A stretch of 64,000 bases of DNA. Origin: Eshraghiella sp045124255. GTDB taxonomy: Bacteria > Bacillota > Clostridia > Lachnospirales > Lachnospiraceae. How positions within the stretch are numbered: position 1 is the first letter of the stretch; every line of letters begins with the position of its first letter. Made by a program: the position numbers and the translations under genes. The stretch lies in the NCBI GenBank assembly GCA_045124255.1, contig JBGVLM010000007.1, forward strand, positions 1-64,000. Direction: 5' to 3'. Under the pieces are notes generated by a model. It was not told the origin of the DNA. It saw nothing but the letters and a program-made list of their open reading frames with translations, and did no database searches. Below are positions 43,140-51,245 of this stretch, piece after piece.

Positions 43140-43988
43140 CTAACTTTTCTGATATTCATCCAGAAAACTGTGAATCTGTCCGTCCTTTTTATATGAAATC
43201 ACTGCGTCAAGACAAACATTTTCAACGCTTTTAAATATATTTGCCTCAACAAAAGGATTAATCTCCTTGAGATTCTTAATAAGGTTCTTAACCTCCATTC
43301 TTTTGGATGCACTGCTTCCGTCTTCTTCACAGGAGGTACAGTTCTCGGTAAAACGGCATGCACACTGAATAAATTCAAGCTTATTATAATCGCGCCACTC
43401 TTTAATTGCTTCCTCCCTGATTAAATACATGGGGCGTATCAGTTCCATTCCCTCAAAATTAGTGCTGTGAAGCTTCGGCATCATTGTCTGCACCTGTGCA
43501 CCGTAAAGCATTCCCATCAGAATAGTCTCTATAACATCATCATAGTGATGACCAAGTGCTATTTTGTTGCAGCCAAGCTCCTTCGCCTTACTGTACAGAT
43601 AACCCCTTCTCATCCTCGCACATAAATAGCATGGCGATTTCTCAATCGTATAAACTGCATCAAAAATATCGGATTCAAAAATCGTAACCGGAACTCCCAG
43701 AACCTTTGCATTATATTCTATCTGTCTGCGGTTGGCAGGATTATATCCCGGGTCCATAACAAGAAAAACCAGTTCAAAATGATATTTATTATGTCTCTTA
43801 AGCTCCTGAAAAAGTTTGGCAAGCAGCATTGAATCCTTACCACCGGAAATGCACACGCAAACCCTGTCATTTTCCTGCAAAAGCTCATACCTGTTAATCG
43901 CCTTGGCAAATGGAGTAAATAAATCCTTGTGAAATTTTTTTCTAATGCTCAATTCAATTTCTTCTGCCCTGCAAATATTTTCTTCCAT
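43140..43988 (-). CDS. TtcA/TilS-like PP-loop ATPase, probable tRNA thiolation enzyme
   Basis: A 282-residue ATP pyrophosphatase. The PP-loop is SGGKDS (about 47-52), followed by CYLCARMRRG with a CxxC and by LGHHYDDVIETILMGML, as in TtcA, which makes 2-thiocytidine at position 32 of tRNA with an iron-sulfur cluster. Further cysteines cluster in CACRFTENCTSC (about 210-221). The extra Cys cluster near the C-terminal half differs from E. coli TtcA, so the exact base modified is open. GGAGG is six bases before the ATG. Confidence 0.87.
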   Translation of the reverse strand: MEENICRAEEIELSIRKKFHKDLFTPFAKAINRYELLQENDRVCVCISGGKDSMLLAKLFQELKRHNKYHFELVFLVMDPGYNPANRRQIEYNAKVLGVPVTIFESDIFDAVYTIEKSPCYLCARMRRGYLYSKAKELGCNKIALGHHYDDVIETILMGMLYGAQVQTMMPKLHSTNFEGMELIRPMYLIREEAIKEWRDYNKLEFIQCACRFTENCTSCEEDGSSASKRMEVKNLIKNLKEINPFVEANIFKSVENVCLDAVISYKKDGQIHSFLDEYQKS

Positions 43989-44133
43989 ATAATTCCTCCT
44001 GCTGCCTAAAATATAATCAGATTGATTTTATCATAATAAAATATAATTGTATATTTCTTAATTAAAAAAATACTTGTATTTATGGTGCCGGCAGTTTTAA
44101 TATTATAGTAGATTTATTTTGGAGGTTATTAAC

Positions 44134-44949
44134 ATGATAATTGATACTCACGTTCATGTTGGTGGTGAAAAAGTCGGTTTTAAAATGACCGAAGAAATGA
44201 TAGAGGAGATGATGTCCAAATATGGAATTGACCATATTATGGTATCTAATGGCGACGCGGTTGAGGTAGACCATGAACAGAAACCTATTCCGGAAGAATA
44301 TCAGACCTCGCAGGAGGATTCCCTGAAACGTACCATTGATTTTGCCAAAAAGCACAGGGGCAGAATTTTCGTTGCAGCATGGGTTAAACCCTATGGTGAA
44401 GCTGTTACCGGTGAATTGGAGACATTAATAAGAGACAATCCTGATATTATAAAAGCAATCAAATTACATCCCTTCCATTCCAATACAAGTCCTGTTGACG
44501 CAAGGACAATACCTTATCTTGAGCTTGCCAAAAAATATGGGCTTGCAGTTGTATCACACACCGGCAGCAGTGAAACAGATGACCCCGTACATCTGTACGA
44601 GGCGGCACAAATGTTTCCGACAGTTCCGTTTATTATGGCACATATGGGACTTGGCACTGATAATTCAAAAGCACTTGATTTACTTGGTAAAGCAGATAAC
44701 CTCTATGGTGATACTGCATGGGTTCCGATGAGTACCACAATAGAGGCTGTTAAAAGATATGGCAGCGGCAAAATGTTATTTGGCTCCGACGCTCCTATTG
44801 ACGGAGTTGACACATATCTGTGCAATCCTTATGGCGAGCGTTCAATTTATCAGGATTATTTTCATGTTCTTCCTGATTTGATTGATGAAGAAGCCTATAA
44901 GGATTTGATGTACCGCAATGCCATTAAAATTCTTAAGTTTGATATATAA
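44134..44949 (+). CDS. Amidohydrolase family protein (TIM barrel)
   Basis: A 271-residue amidohydrolase_2-type enzyme. Metal-site motifs are HVHVG near the start, KLHPFH near 113, HTGSSE near 146 and the final FGSDAPIDG near 217. Family members hydrolyse or decarboxylate ring and amide substrates; the substrate is not known. The ATG at 44134 is seven bases after GGAGG; the upstream TTG belongs to that site. It faces the Hrb gene; the two stops are one base apart, without a terminator. Confidence 0.88.
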   Translation: MIIDTHVHVGGEKVGFKMTEEMIEEMMSKYGIDHIMVSNGDAVEVDHEQKPIPEEYQTSQEDSLKRTIDFAKKHRGRIFVAAWVKPYGEAVTGELETLIRDNPDIIKAIKLHPFHSNTSPVDARTIPYLELAKKYGLAVVSHTGSSETDDPVHLYEAAQMFPTVPFIMAHMGLGTDNSKALDLLGKADNLYGDTAWVPMSTTIEAVKRYGSGKMLFGSDAPIDGVDTYLCNPYGERSIYQDYFHVLPDLIDEEAYKDLMYRNAIKILKFDI

Positions 44950-44950
44950 A

Positions 44951-45568
44951 TTACTGAACCTTTTCAAAATCTGATGCAGGGTGCTTACAAAGCGGACATA
45001 TGAAATCCTCAGGAAGTTCTTCTCCCTCATATTCATAACCGCATATACTGCATCTCCATTTTGTGGTTTCTGATTTTTCATCAGCCTTCTGCGGCTGTGG
45101 TTTAATATTACTGTGATAATAGCCATAGGTTGCAGAAGGTGTTTTGTCCGTAACCTCCATATCCGTTATTCTCGCAACGAACATTGAATGTGTTCCGACA
45201 TCCACAATCTGTTCCACCTCTGCCAGAATATAAGCATTGCTTCCTCCGGTAATATAAGGAATTCCATTGTCTGCAACAGCATAATTCTCATATTCCTCAA
45301 ATTTATCGACATCTCTTCCTGACTGAAATCCGAATCTTTTGAACAATTCAAAATCCGCAGCCTCACTTATTATTGAGACATTAAATCTGCCTGTTTTGGC
45401 AATCAGTTCATTGGTATAATTGGATTTATTAACTGCCACGACAATTCTTTCAGGGTCGGACGTTACCTGAATTGCGGTATTAACAATGCAACCGTTAAAT
45501 TTATCATTATCCTTAACAGTTACAACAAATAATCCGTATGTTAAATTAAATAATGCTTTTGAATTCAT
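44951..45568 (-). CDS. hrb: High-molecular-weight rubredoxin (flavin reductase + rubredoxin)
   Basis: A 205-residue protein with an FMN-binding flavin reductase domain (about 1-150, start MNSKALFNLTYGLFVVT) and a C-terminal rubredoxin with two CxxC pairs, CSICGYEYEG and CPLCKHP. Hrb passes electrons from NAD(P)H to flavodiiron proteins for oxygen or NO removal in anaerobes. No flavodiiron gene is seen here. It follows the polyferredoxin gene by 38 bases and has a GGAGG site, so it may belong to the redox operon. Confidence 0.92.
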   Translation of the reverse strand: MNSKALFNLTYGLFVVTVKDNDKFNGCIVNTAIQVTSDPERIVVAVNKSNYTNELIAKTGRFNVSIISEAADFELFKRFGFQSGRDVDKFEEYENYAVADNGIPYITGGSNAYILAEVEQIVDVGTHSMFVARITDMEVTDKTPSATYGYYHSNIKPQPQKADEKSETTKWRCSICGYEYEGEELPEDFICPLCKHPASDFEKVQ

Positions 45569-45606
45569 AGCACACCTCCATTGATATAATATGTTTTTTT
45601 GAATTA

Positions 45607-46479
45607 TTAATTCTTTTTTCTGAATAATTTCTCACGTTCTATCGCATTATGCGGACAGCTTTTAATACATTCACCGCATCTTATGCATTCAAAACTGTTA
45701 GGCTTCTCATATACCTTAATGTCCATTTTGCAGGTTTGCTGACAGATTCCGCATTCTGTACATTTGTCCTTATCCACCTTATATCTGTAAAAAGCAATTG
45801 GATTGAACAGGCTGTAAACCGCACCAAGCGGACATATGTATTTACAGAACGGTCTGTATACAATTAATGACAGAATGACAATAAGTATAAGTATTGCAAG
45901 CTTCACATAGAACAGCACTCCGGTAAAAGCCTGAAGCTGCTCATTCGTAATAAGCAGAGGAATTCCGCCCATTAAGGTTCCGCTCGGACAGATATATTTG
46001 CAGAACCACGGCTTACCCATTCCAAACATGTCCACCGCAAACATAGGCAGCAATATTACAAAAAGAATAAAAATCAGATATTTAAGCCACACCAGTACTT
46101 TATGTCCCGGCAGGTTCTTAAATTTCTTAAAAAACGGAATTTTGTACAGCAAATCCTGCACAAGTCCGAAGGGACACAAAAAACCACATACAAATCTTCC
46201 GAGCAGGGAGCCAAAAAACATAAGAAATGCCGCAATATAAAATGTAAACTTAAAATTCCCTTCGGCTAAAACCGCCTGTATCGAACCAATCGGACAGGAG
46301 CCTAATGCACCCGGGCAGGAATAACAGTTAAGTCCCGGAACACAGTATTTTTTCAAATTACCTTTATATATTTTGCCCTCAATAAAACCCATCAGATAAC
46401 CATTGGTAAGAGCAGTAAAAAGTATCTGAATAATATGTCGCTTGTTCTTTTTGATTACAGATTCTTTTGTTTTCTTCAT
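45607..46479 (-). CDS. Membrane polyferredoxin (NapH/YccM-like 4Fe-4S protein)
   Basis: A 290-residue membrane protein with about five helices. It has the CxxxCP motifs of the NapH/FixG group (CGFLCPFG, CKYICPSG, CKYICPLG) and two C-terminal ferredoxin clusters (CTECGICQQTCK and CIRCGECIKSCPH). An extra set, CVPGLNCYSCPGALGSCPIG, lies near residues 46-65. It should move electrons across or along the membrane. It starts three bases after the CXXC peptide gene, so translation is coupled, and it is preceded by a TlpA-like lipoprotein. Confidence 0.9.
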   Translation of the reverse strand: MKKTKESVIKKNKRHIIQILFTALTNGYLMGFIEGKIYKGNLKKYCVPGLNCYSCPGALGSCPIGSIQAVLAEGNFKFTFYIAAFLMFFGSLLGRFVCGFLCPFGLVQDLLYKIPFFKKFKNLPGHKVLVWLKYLIFILFVILLPMFAVDMFGMGKPWFCKYICPSGTLMGGIPLLITNEQLQAFTGVLFYVKLAILILIVILSLIVYRPFCKYICPLGAVYSLFNPIAFYRYKVDKDKCTECGICQQTCKMDIKVYEKPNSFECIRCGECIKSCPHNAIEREKLFRKKN

Positions 46480-46482
46480 ATT

Positions 46483-46638
46483 CTATCCGATTCCTATACA
46501 TTCAAGGCAGATAAAAATTGCCTTCATTAAAGTAATTTCCTGTTCTCCCCTGTTCATTCCGATTATGAAAAAACAGACCGCCGCTGCCAGCAGAAGCATT
46601 CTCAAAACAGGCGTTATATATTTCTTAAAGTTTCTCAT
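46483..46638 (-). CDS. CD1871A-type CXXC membrane peptide
   Basis: A 51-residue peptide with one helix (about 9-27), the MNRGE segment and the ending ICLECIGIG, with a CxxC. This matches the small CD1871A family of clostridia, usually found beside membrane 4Fe-4S proteins. It lies between the TlpA-like lipoprotein gene (six bases) and the polyferredoxin gene (three bases). The CxxC probably takes part in thiol or cluster chemistry with these partners; the exact role is not known. Confidence 0.85.
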   Translation of the reverse strand: MRNFKKYITPVLRMLLLAAAVCFFIIGMNRGEQEITLMKAIFICLECIGIG

Positions 46639-46644
46639 AAGCTT

Positions 46645-47676
46645 TTACTCCGTCTGGGCATAATCAGGATTTGCAAGGCAGAAATCCAGATACTGACTGT
46701 GAACGCCAAGTGCATAATCATGTCCGTAGCCGGCATATGCACCCGGAACCGAATGCATCACCTCACCCTTTCTGTTGAGATAAACGGTATTCGGATAGCC
46801 TGTTATGGTCTCACAATAACCATCACTCATACTATCATTATAGATAAGGCACGGATATGTAATTCCCATTTCCGCAATCAATGATTCTGCCACTGATTTG
46901 TAATAATCTCCCTCAGCATTTATTACAACACTGAAAATCTGAACACTCTTACCTGCGTAATTCTGCTTAAGGTCTTCCAATACAGGCATCTCCAGCTTGC
47001 AGTAACCGCACCATGTCGCCCAGAAAATAACAATGTTAACATCTGCTTTGGTGAAAATTTCCTGTGTATATGTTTTACCGTCAAGACTCTGAACACTAAA
47101 TGTTTTAAGTGCTCCGTTATCCGCACTTATTGCAGGTGCCGCCGTTGTAGTCTCTGCTTCCGTTGTCCTGGTCGTTGACTGCTCTGCTGTCTGCTTTGTG
47201 GTTGCCTTTTCCGTTGCCGCAGTTTCTGTCGTTTTCGTAGTTGCAGGCTGTGTAGTCGCCGCTTCTGTCGTTTTCGTGGTTGCAGGCTGTGTCGTTGCCT
47301 TCTCCGTTACCTTCTCGGTTGTTTTCTCCGTTGTTTTCTCCGTTGTCGCTTTTTCTGTCGGCTTAACTGTCGCCTGCTCAGTAACCATCGGCTCCGTCTC
47401 AGTCTGTAGTGCTGACTCCTCCTGCGATTCAGAATCCGCCGTAGTGTCCTTAGAAACAGCTTCATCATCCTCTCCGGTTGTCATTCCTTCGCCGGATTCC
47501 TCTGCCTTATTCTCATCCGCCTTCGCAGCTTCCCTTGAGCTTTCCAGTTCTCTTTCAATTGATTCAAAATCAGGTACAACTGAAGCCAGATTCTCCTGCT
47601 GCGGGGCCACTCTGGTACACGCGCTTAATAATAAAGCTCCTGTCATTGCCGCAATAATAAGTTTTCTTCTAATCAT
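46645..47676 (-). CDS. Lipoprotein with Thr/Glu-rich linker and TlpA-like thioredoxin domain
   Basis: A 343-residue lipoprotein; the lipobox LLSAC places the lipidated Cys at 20. Residues 30-185 are an acidic, Thr-rich linker with TTEK and ATTQPATTKTTE repeats. The redoxin domain (about 190-340) has the active site WCGYC (C223, C226), as in TlpA/ResA proteins that reduce disulfides outside the cell. It is the first gene of a redox operon with a CXXC peptide and a polyferredoxin, which could supply its electrons. Promoter at 47718-47746. Confidence 0.9.
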   Translation of the reverse strand: MIRRKLIIAAMTGALLLSACTRVAPQQENLASVVPDFESIERELESSREAAKADENKAEESGEGMTTGEDDEAVSKDTTADSESQEESALQTETEPMVTEQATVKPTEKATTEKTTEKTTEKVTEKATTQPATTKTTEAATTQPATTKTTETAATEKATTKQTAEQSTTRTTEAETTTAAPAISADNGALKTFSVQSLDGKTYTQEIFTKADVNIVIFWATWCGYCKLEMPVLEDLKQNYAGKSVQIFSVVINAEGDYYKSVAESLIAEMGITYPCLIYNDSMSDGYCETITGYPNTVYLNRKGEVMHSVPGAYAGYGHDYALGVHSQYLDFCLANPDYAQTE

Positions 47677-47717
47677 TATATCTGCTCCTCTCTGAAATAA
47701 TGGTTATTTATGGATAA

Positions 47718-47746
47718 ATTATATAACATTTTATAAAATAAATCAA
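47718..47746 (-). promoter_or_regulatory. Promoter of the TlpA-polyferredoxin operon
   Basis: Minus-strand TTGATT (47746-47741), 17 bases and a perfect TATAAT (47723-47718), about 35 bases before the lipoprotein start with its GGAG site. Confidence 0.75.
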
Positions 47747-47772
47747 TAATAGGATTCATTATTATTTTATTT

Positions 47773-48591
47773 TTATAATAAATTTCTTAAAAGCCACCGC
47801 GCTACTCCGTCCTCATTATTCCCTCCTATAATTCCCGTCGCAATTCTTTTAAGTTCATCCACCGCATTATCAACTGCATAGCATTCATCGGAACGCTCAA
47901 ACATTGGTATGTCATTAACTGCGTCTCCGAAGGATACAACCCTGTCACAGTCCCACAGCTTTTTCAGTTTCTCTATTGCATTAGCCTTTGTCGCATTCAC
48001 GGGCATGATTTCAAACCAGTATTCATCATTATAAATATCCTGCTGAAATGTACACCTGTATCTCTTATCACTGCGAAAAATATTATACAGAGGTTCAAGC
48101 TCCTCTTTATCCCCAATAAAGGTAAAATAAAAAACATTCCCCTGATACAGGCCGTCATCAGCACCTAACGGCTGCATTCTTCTGTCACCCTTACGACTGT
48201 TAAGGTAACGTGCAACTCCCTCATTGACCTTCGTATCAACATAAAGCACTTTCTCTATATTATCAATAAAGGTATAGACTAACGGGCTTACATTAAAATC
48301 TGACACGATATTTTGAACATATTCTATTTCTTCCCTGTTAAACCATTCTGACGCAATAATTTTTCCATTTGAGGAATCAAAAATAAATGCTCCGTTATAT
48401 GCGATAACGGGAATCTCTGTTGTCAGCCCCTGCGTTACAACGCTCGCCGACACCAGTGAACGGGCAGTTGCATAAGTAAAAAGCATACCCTTTTTTACAA
48501 GGGAATTAATTGTATTAACAGTATAATTACTTAATCTGACATCTGAATTAAGTAATGTTCCGTCCAAATCCGATACATAAAGAGTTCTCAT
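47773..48591 (-). CDS. HAD-family hydrolase (Cof type)
   Basis: A 272-residue Cof-type HAD phosphatase. Motif I is DLDGTLLNSD (nucleophile D9), the cap lies in the middle, and motif IV is SFGDAVNDIPMFE. These enzymes remove phosphate from sugar phosphates, nucleotides or flavin precursors; the substrate cannot be told. It follows the DUF6320 gene by 67 bases and may be part of the acyltransferase operon or have its own promoter. Confidence 0.92.
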   Translation of the reverse strand: MRTLYVSDLDGTLLNSDVRLSNYTVNTINSLVKKGMLFTYATARSLVSASVVTQGLTTEIPVIAYNGAFIFDSSNGKIIASEWFNREEIEYVQNIVSDFNVSPLVYTFIDNIEKVLYVDTKVNEGVARYLNSRKGDRRMQPLGADDGLYQGNVFYFTFIGDKEELEPLYNIFRSDKRYRCTFQQDIYNDEYWFEIMPVNATKANAIEKLKKLWDCDRVVSFGDAVNDIPMFERSDECYAVDNAVDELKRIATGIIGGNNEDGVARWLLRNLL

Positions 48592-48658
48592 ATAATTTTT
48601 CCGTTTCTTAAAATTTATTTCGACGAAACCCTTGGCACATCAATTTTACACTTTCGTT

Positions 48659-49363
48659 TTAAAAATGCAGTCTCCGCCTTACCGCATTTCTTATTCGTTT
48701 ATGGGAAAGCATTGTAATAAAAGTAATATCCAGTATCACACACACTACAACAACAATCATTGACCACATAAGATGTATCTTATTACTGATATATCTGTCT
48801 ATAAGAATTTCAAGTCCGAGGCATATCGTGCCTGTCATTGTAAATATCTCCAATGCCATTGTAAGAAATGTCACGGGAAGCTTCCTGATACATACAACGA
48901 AAATTTCAAGGATTGCCGTTATAAATAATGTTATATACAACGCAAGCTCCCAAAACCATCTGTCATCAGCAGTCAGAAACGTAATCAGAAAAAGATAAAT
49001 CCCTACTGCCAATCCGTCAAGCAGGATTGCAATATAAGGAGGCAGCTTCCGGCAAATAAGCACAGGTATAAAAAGCACCCACAGCATAAAGCATGCTCCG
49101 ATTACCGTAATTGCCCATGGAAATCCCTTTAAAACGAAAAGATTCAGCAGACCGCAGGTTATAGCCGTTGCAACAAGAACAACCGAAATAAGAACTCCAA
49201 TATCCCTGCTGCTGACTTCCTCAACCCTTCCCTTTTCCTGAGGGAAAGAGTTATCCATATTCTTTAATTCAGTTACTCTCGGATTTATAACCGGCGTGTT
49301 GCACAGAGGGCACTGCTTAACGGAATTATCAAGCTCAACTCCGCAGTTAACACAATATGACAT
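48659..49363 (-). CDS. Zinc-ribbon membrane protein (DUF6320 type)
   Basis: A 234-residue protein with an N-terminal zinc ribbon (CVNCGVELDNSVKQCPLCN, two CxxC pairs) and six hydrophobic helices (about 52-225). It fits DUF6320, often encoded beside alcohol acetyltransferase-like proteins in Lachnospiraceae. Its function is unknown. It starts one base after the stop of the acyltransferase gene, with GGGAGG inside that gene, so the two products probably work together. Confidence 0.82.
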   Translation of the reverse strand: MSYCVNCGVELDNSVKQCPLCNTPVINPRVTELKNMDNSFPQEKGRVEEVSSRDIGVLISVVLVATAITCGLLNLFVLKGFPWAITVIGACFMLWVLFIPVLICRKLPPYIAILLDGLAVGIYLFLITFLTADDRWFWELALYITLFITAILEIFVVCIRKLPVTFLTMALEIFTMTGTICLGLEILIDRYISNKIHLMWSMIVVVVCVILDITFITMLSHKRIRNAVRRRLHF

Positions 49364-49364
49364 T

Positions 49365-50657
49365 TTATCTTCCCTCCCTGTTACTCTCTATTTTGACGTG
49401 AATACCGTCCTGAACCAGCTTCGTAAAAAAATAACGCTCCACATCCGCTTCAACAATACTGCTGGCAAAATTAATTGTCAATATATCCTCAAAGCTGATT
49501 ATAGCACAATTCGTTCTCCTTGAAAAAGGCTGTCCCATATAAATATCAAACCGCTCAATATACGGTTTCATGTTCTCAGGCACCTTTAATGCACCCATAT
49601 TGGTAAGTCCTGCCGAGGAATTTCTGTCCTGAACCCTGGTATAAAAGGTTTTAACTACAAAATCCTTAATAAATAACGGCACAACCCTTATAATCGGATT
49701 TCTCTGTGCAGAAGCATTGGTTGTTATGTCTCCGCGCAGGAATTTTTCATTAATATAGTATCTCATATGATTGTGAACATGTGCCACAATTTCATCAAAG
49801 CTGTATTCTCCAAGCCTTGGGTCAATTCCCGGATAAATCATTGAAATAAAATTACGCAGCGTCTTTGACGGAAAGAATCTTCTTAAATTAACCGGCATCG
49901 CTATTCTGACGGGCTTTAAACGGTATGCACCGTCAGCCTCCTGTTTACGAAGCAATGCATATAAGAGCACGGCATTAAGATATTCCGTTATTGTCGCCTT
50001 GTATTTAGCCGCCACAGTCTGAACCTGTTTAACCGACATAATTCCGTCAATTATATTAAGTGTATAGAACGGCTCTTTCGTGCCCCGAACCCTGTAGGTC
50101 TTATCCATCGGTCTCGGAGGACATACCTTTGAATTAGCGTATTTCATATATGCGTCCTCAAGTTCTCCGGGGTCGGGCTTCTCATTAATATCCATTACAA
50201 AATAACTGTTATCTATTTCCCTGCCAAGCAGCCTTAAATACTGTGCCGTCAGAGTCTGCAGCACACACATTCCGCCCGTTCCGTCACCAAGGCTGTGATG
50301 TGCCTCAAAGGAAATCCTGTTTTCATAATAATAGACCCTGACTAAATATCTGTTATTGGATTTAAAAGACATTGGCATACACGGATTCTTAATATCAAGC
50401 TGCACAAACGGTCCCGGTCTGTCATTGGGCTCTAAATACCTCCAGAAAAGTCCCTTTCGTATTGAGGACTTATAAGTCGGAAATCTCGGCAGTGTCATAT
50501 CAAGAGCCTGCTGAAGAATATCCGGCTTAACAGCCTCCTTTAACAACACCGAAATTCTGTATACTGATGAAAAATCCCTGCGCTGCAGGGTCGGATACAC
50601 CGTTGCTGATAAATCCAGCTTATACCAGATTGATTGGTTTTTCTTATCTTTTTTCAT
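49365..50657 (-). CDS. Condensation/alcohol acetyltransferase-like protein
   Basis: A 430-residue member of the CoA-dependent acyltransferase superfamily. The catalytic motif HHxxxDG is seen as HHSLGDGTGG near residues 117-126. Overall length and the FSRRTNC segment resemble alcohol acetyltransferases and wax-ester-synthase/condensation domains. It would transfer an acyl group to an alcohol or amine; neither substrate is known. It is translationally coupled to the DUF6320 membrane protein, which points to a membrane or cell-envelope lipid product. Confidence 0.8.
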   Translation of the reverse strand: MKKDKKNQSIWYKLDLSATVYPTLQRRDFSSVYRISVLLKEAVKPDILQQALDMTLPRFPTYKSSIRKGLFWRYLEPNDRPGPFVQLDIKNPCMPMSFKSNNRYLVRVYYYENRISFEAHHSLGDGTGGMCVLQTLTAQYLRLLGREIDNSYFVMDINEKPDPGELEDAYMKYANSKVCPPRPMDKTYRVRGTKEPFYTLNIIDGIMSVKQVQTVAAKYKATITEYLNAVLLYALLRKQEADGAYRLKPVRIAMPVNLRRFFPSKTLRNFISMIYPGIDPRLGEYSFDEIVAHVHNHMRYYINEKFLRGDITTNASAQRNPIIRVVPLFIKDFVVKTFYTRVQDRNSSAGLTNMGALKVPENMKPYIERFDIYMGQPFSRRTNCAIISFEDILTINFASSIVEADVERYFFTKLVQDGIHVKIESNREGR

Positions 50658-50726
50658 ATTCGACCTGATTTCTAATTTTTTAAGAATTAAATAATACTAT
50701 ATTTTATCGCAACAAATCCCATATCG

Positions 50727-51230
50727 TCATCTCATTCGCCCTAACCTTTGAAATTCTCGATATTCGTGTAATGCATTCATTAAGACTTGCATATCTGAAA
50801 AGTATTCTGTTACAAATTCATAATTCTTTACATTATTAAACTTTAATGTTGACTTACAATAAATACTGGGCTTTAATTTAGGATTCTTCCGTGCTTCTCT
50901 CTCGTAATCTTTATACTTTTTCTCATTACAGATAATCAGCTTTTCGATTTCCGGAGCAGTTATTACGTTTTTTACATCTACTTTTTTCTCATACGCCTTA
51001 CTCAACTTAAACCTCTCACCACGAGAATCCAATATACGATAAATTGTAATTTTCTCTGTAAAACCTTTTCTTAAATACCTTTCCTCGAATTCCTTACCGC
51101 CTCTGCATCTTAATAGTTCTTCCTCTATCAAATCTTTGCGTTCAAAAATCAATTTGTGATTATCAAGCAACAAATCCAATATTGCTCTTTCTGCGCCGCC
51201 TTCGCAAATACATGCTATATATTTTCCCAT
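50727..51230 (-). CDS. Toprim-like partner of AAA ATPase, putative defence nuclease
   Basis: A 167-residue protein. The start IACICEGGAERAILDLL has the Glu of a Toprim-like strand-turn (E10, E14). ILDSR holds D68 in the place of the DxD strand, followed by ITAPEIEKLIICNEKKY with E94 and E96. This pattern is like the short Toprim-type effectors that accompany AAA15-type ATPases (RloB, AbiL and PARIS-type systems), but I cannot assign it to one. It is 15 bases after the ATPase gene with AAGGAGG, so both form one operon. The base composition is AT-rich. Confidence 0.65.
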   Translation of the reverse strand: MGKYIACICEGGAERAILDLLLDNHKLIFERKDLIEEELLRCRGGKEFEERYLRKGFTEKITIYRILDSRGERFKLSKAYEKKVDVKNVITAPEIEKLIICNEKKYKDYEREARKNPKLKPSIYCKSTLKFNNVKNYEFVTEYFSDMQVLMNALHEYREFQRLGRMR

Positions 51231-51245
51231 ACTGCAGCCTCCTTA

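Noticed and set aside
47230..47360. Short direct repeats suggesting CRISPR
   Set aside because: They encode the TTEK linker and vary in length; there are no unique spacers and no cas genes in the window.
47198..47695. Plus-strand 165-residue frame opposite the lipoprotein
   Set aside because: It is a Val/Ser-rich mirror of the Thr/Glu repeats, without its own ribosome site.
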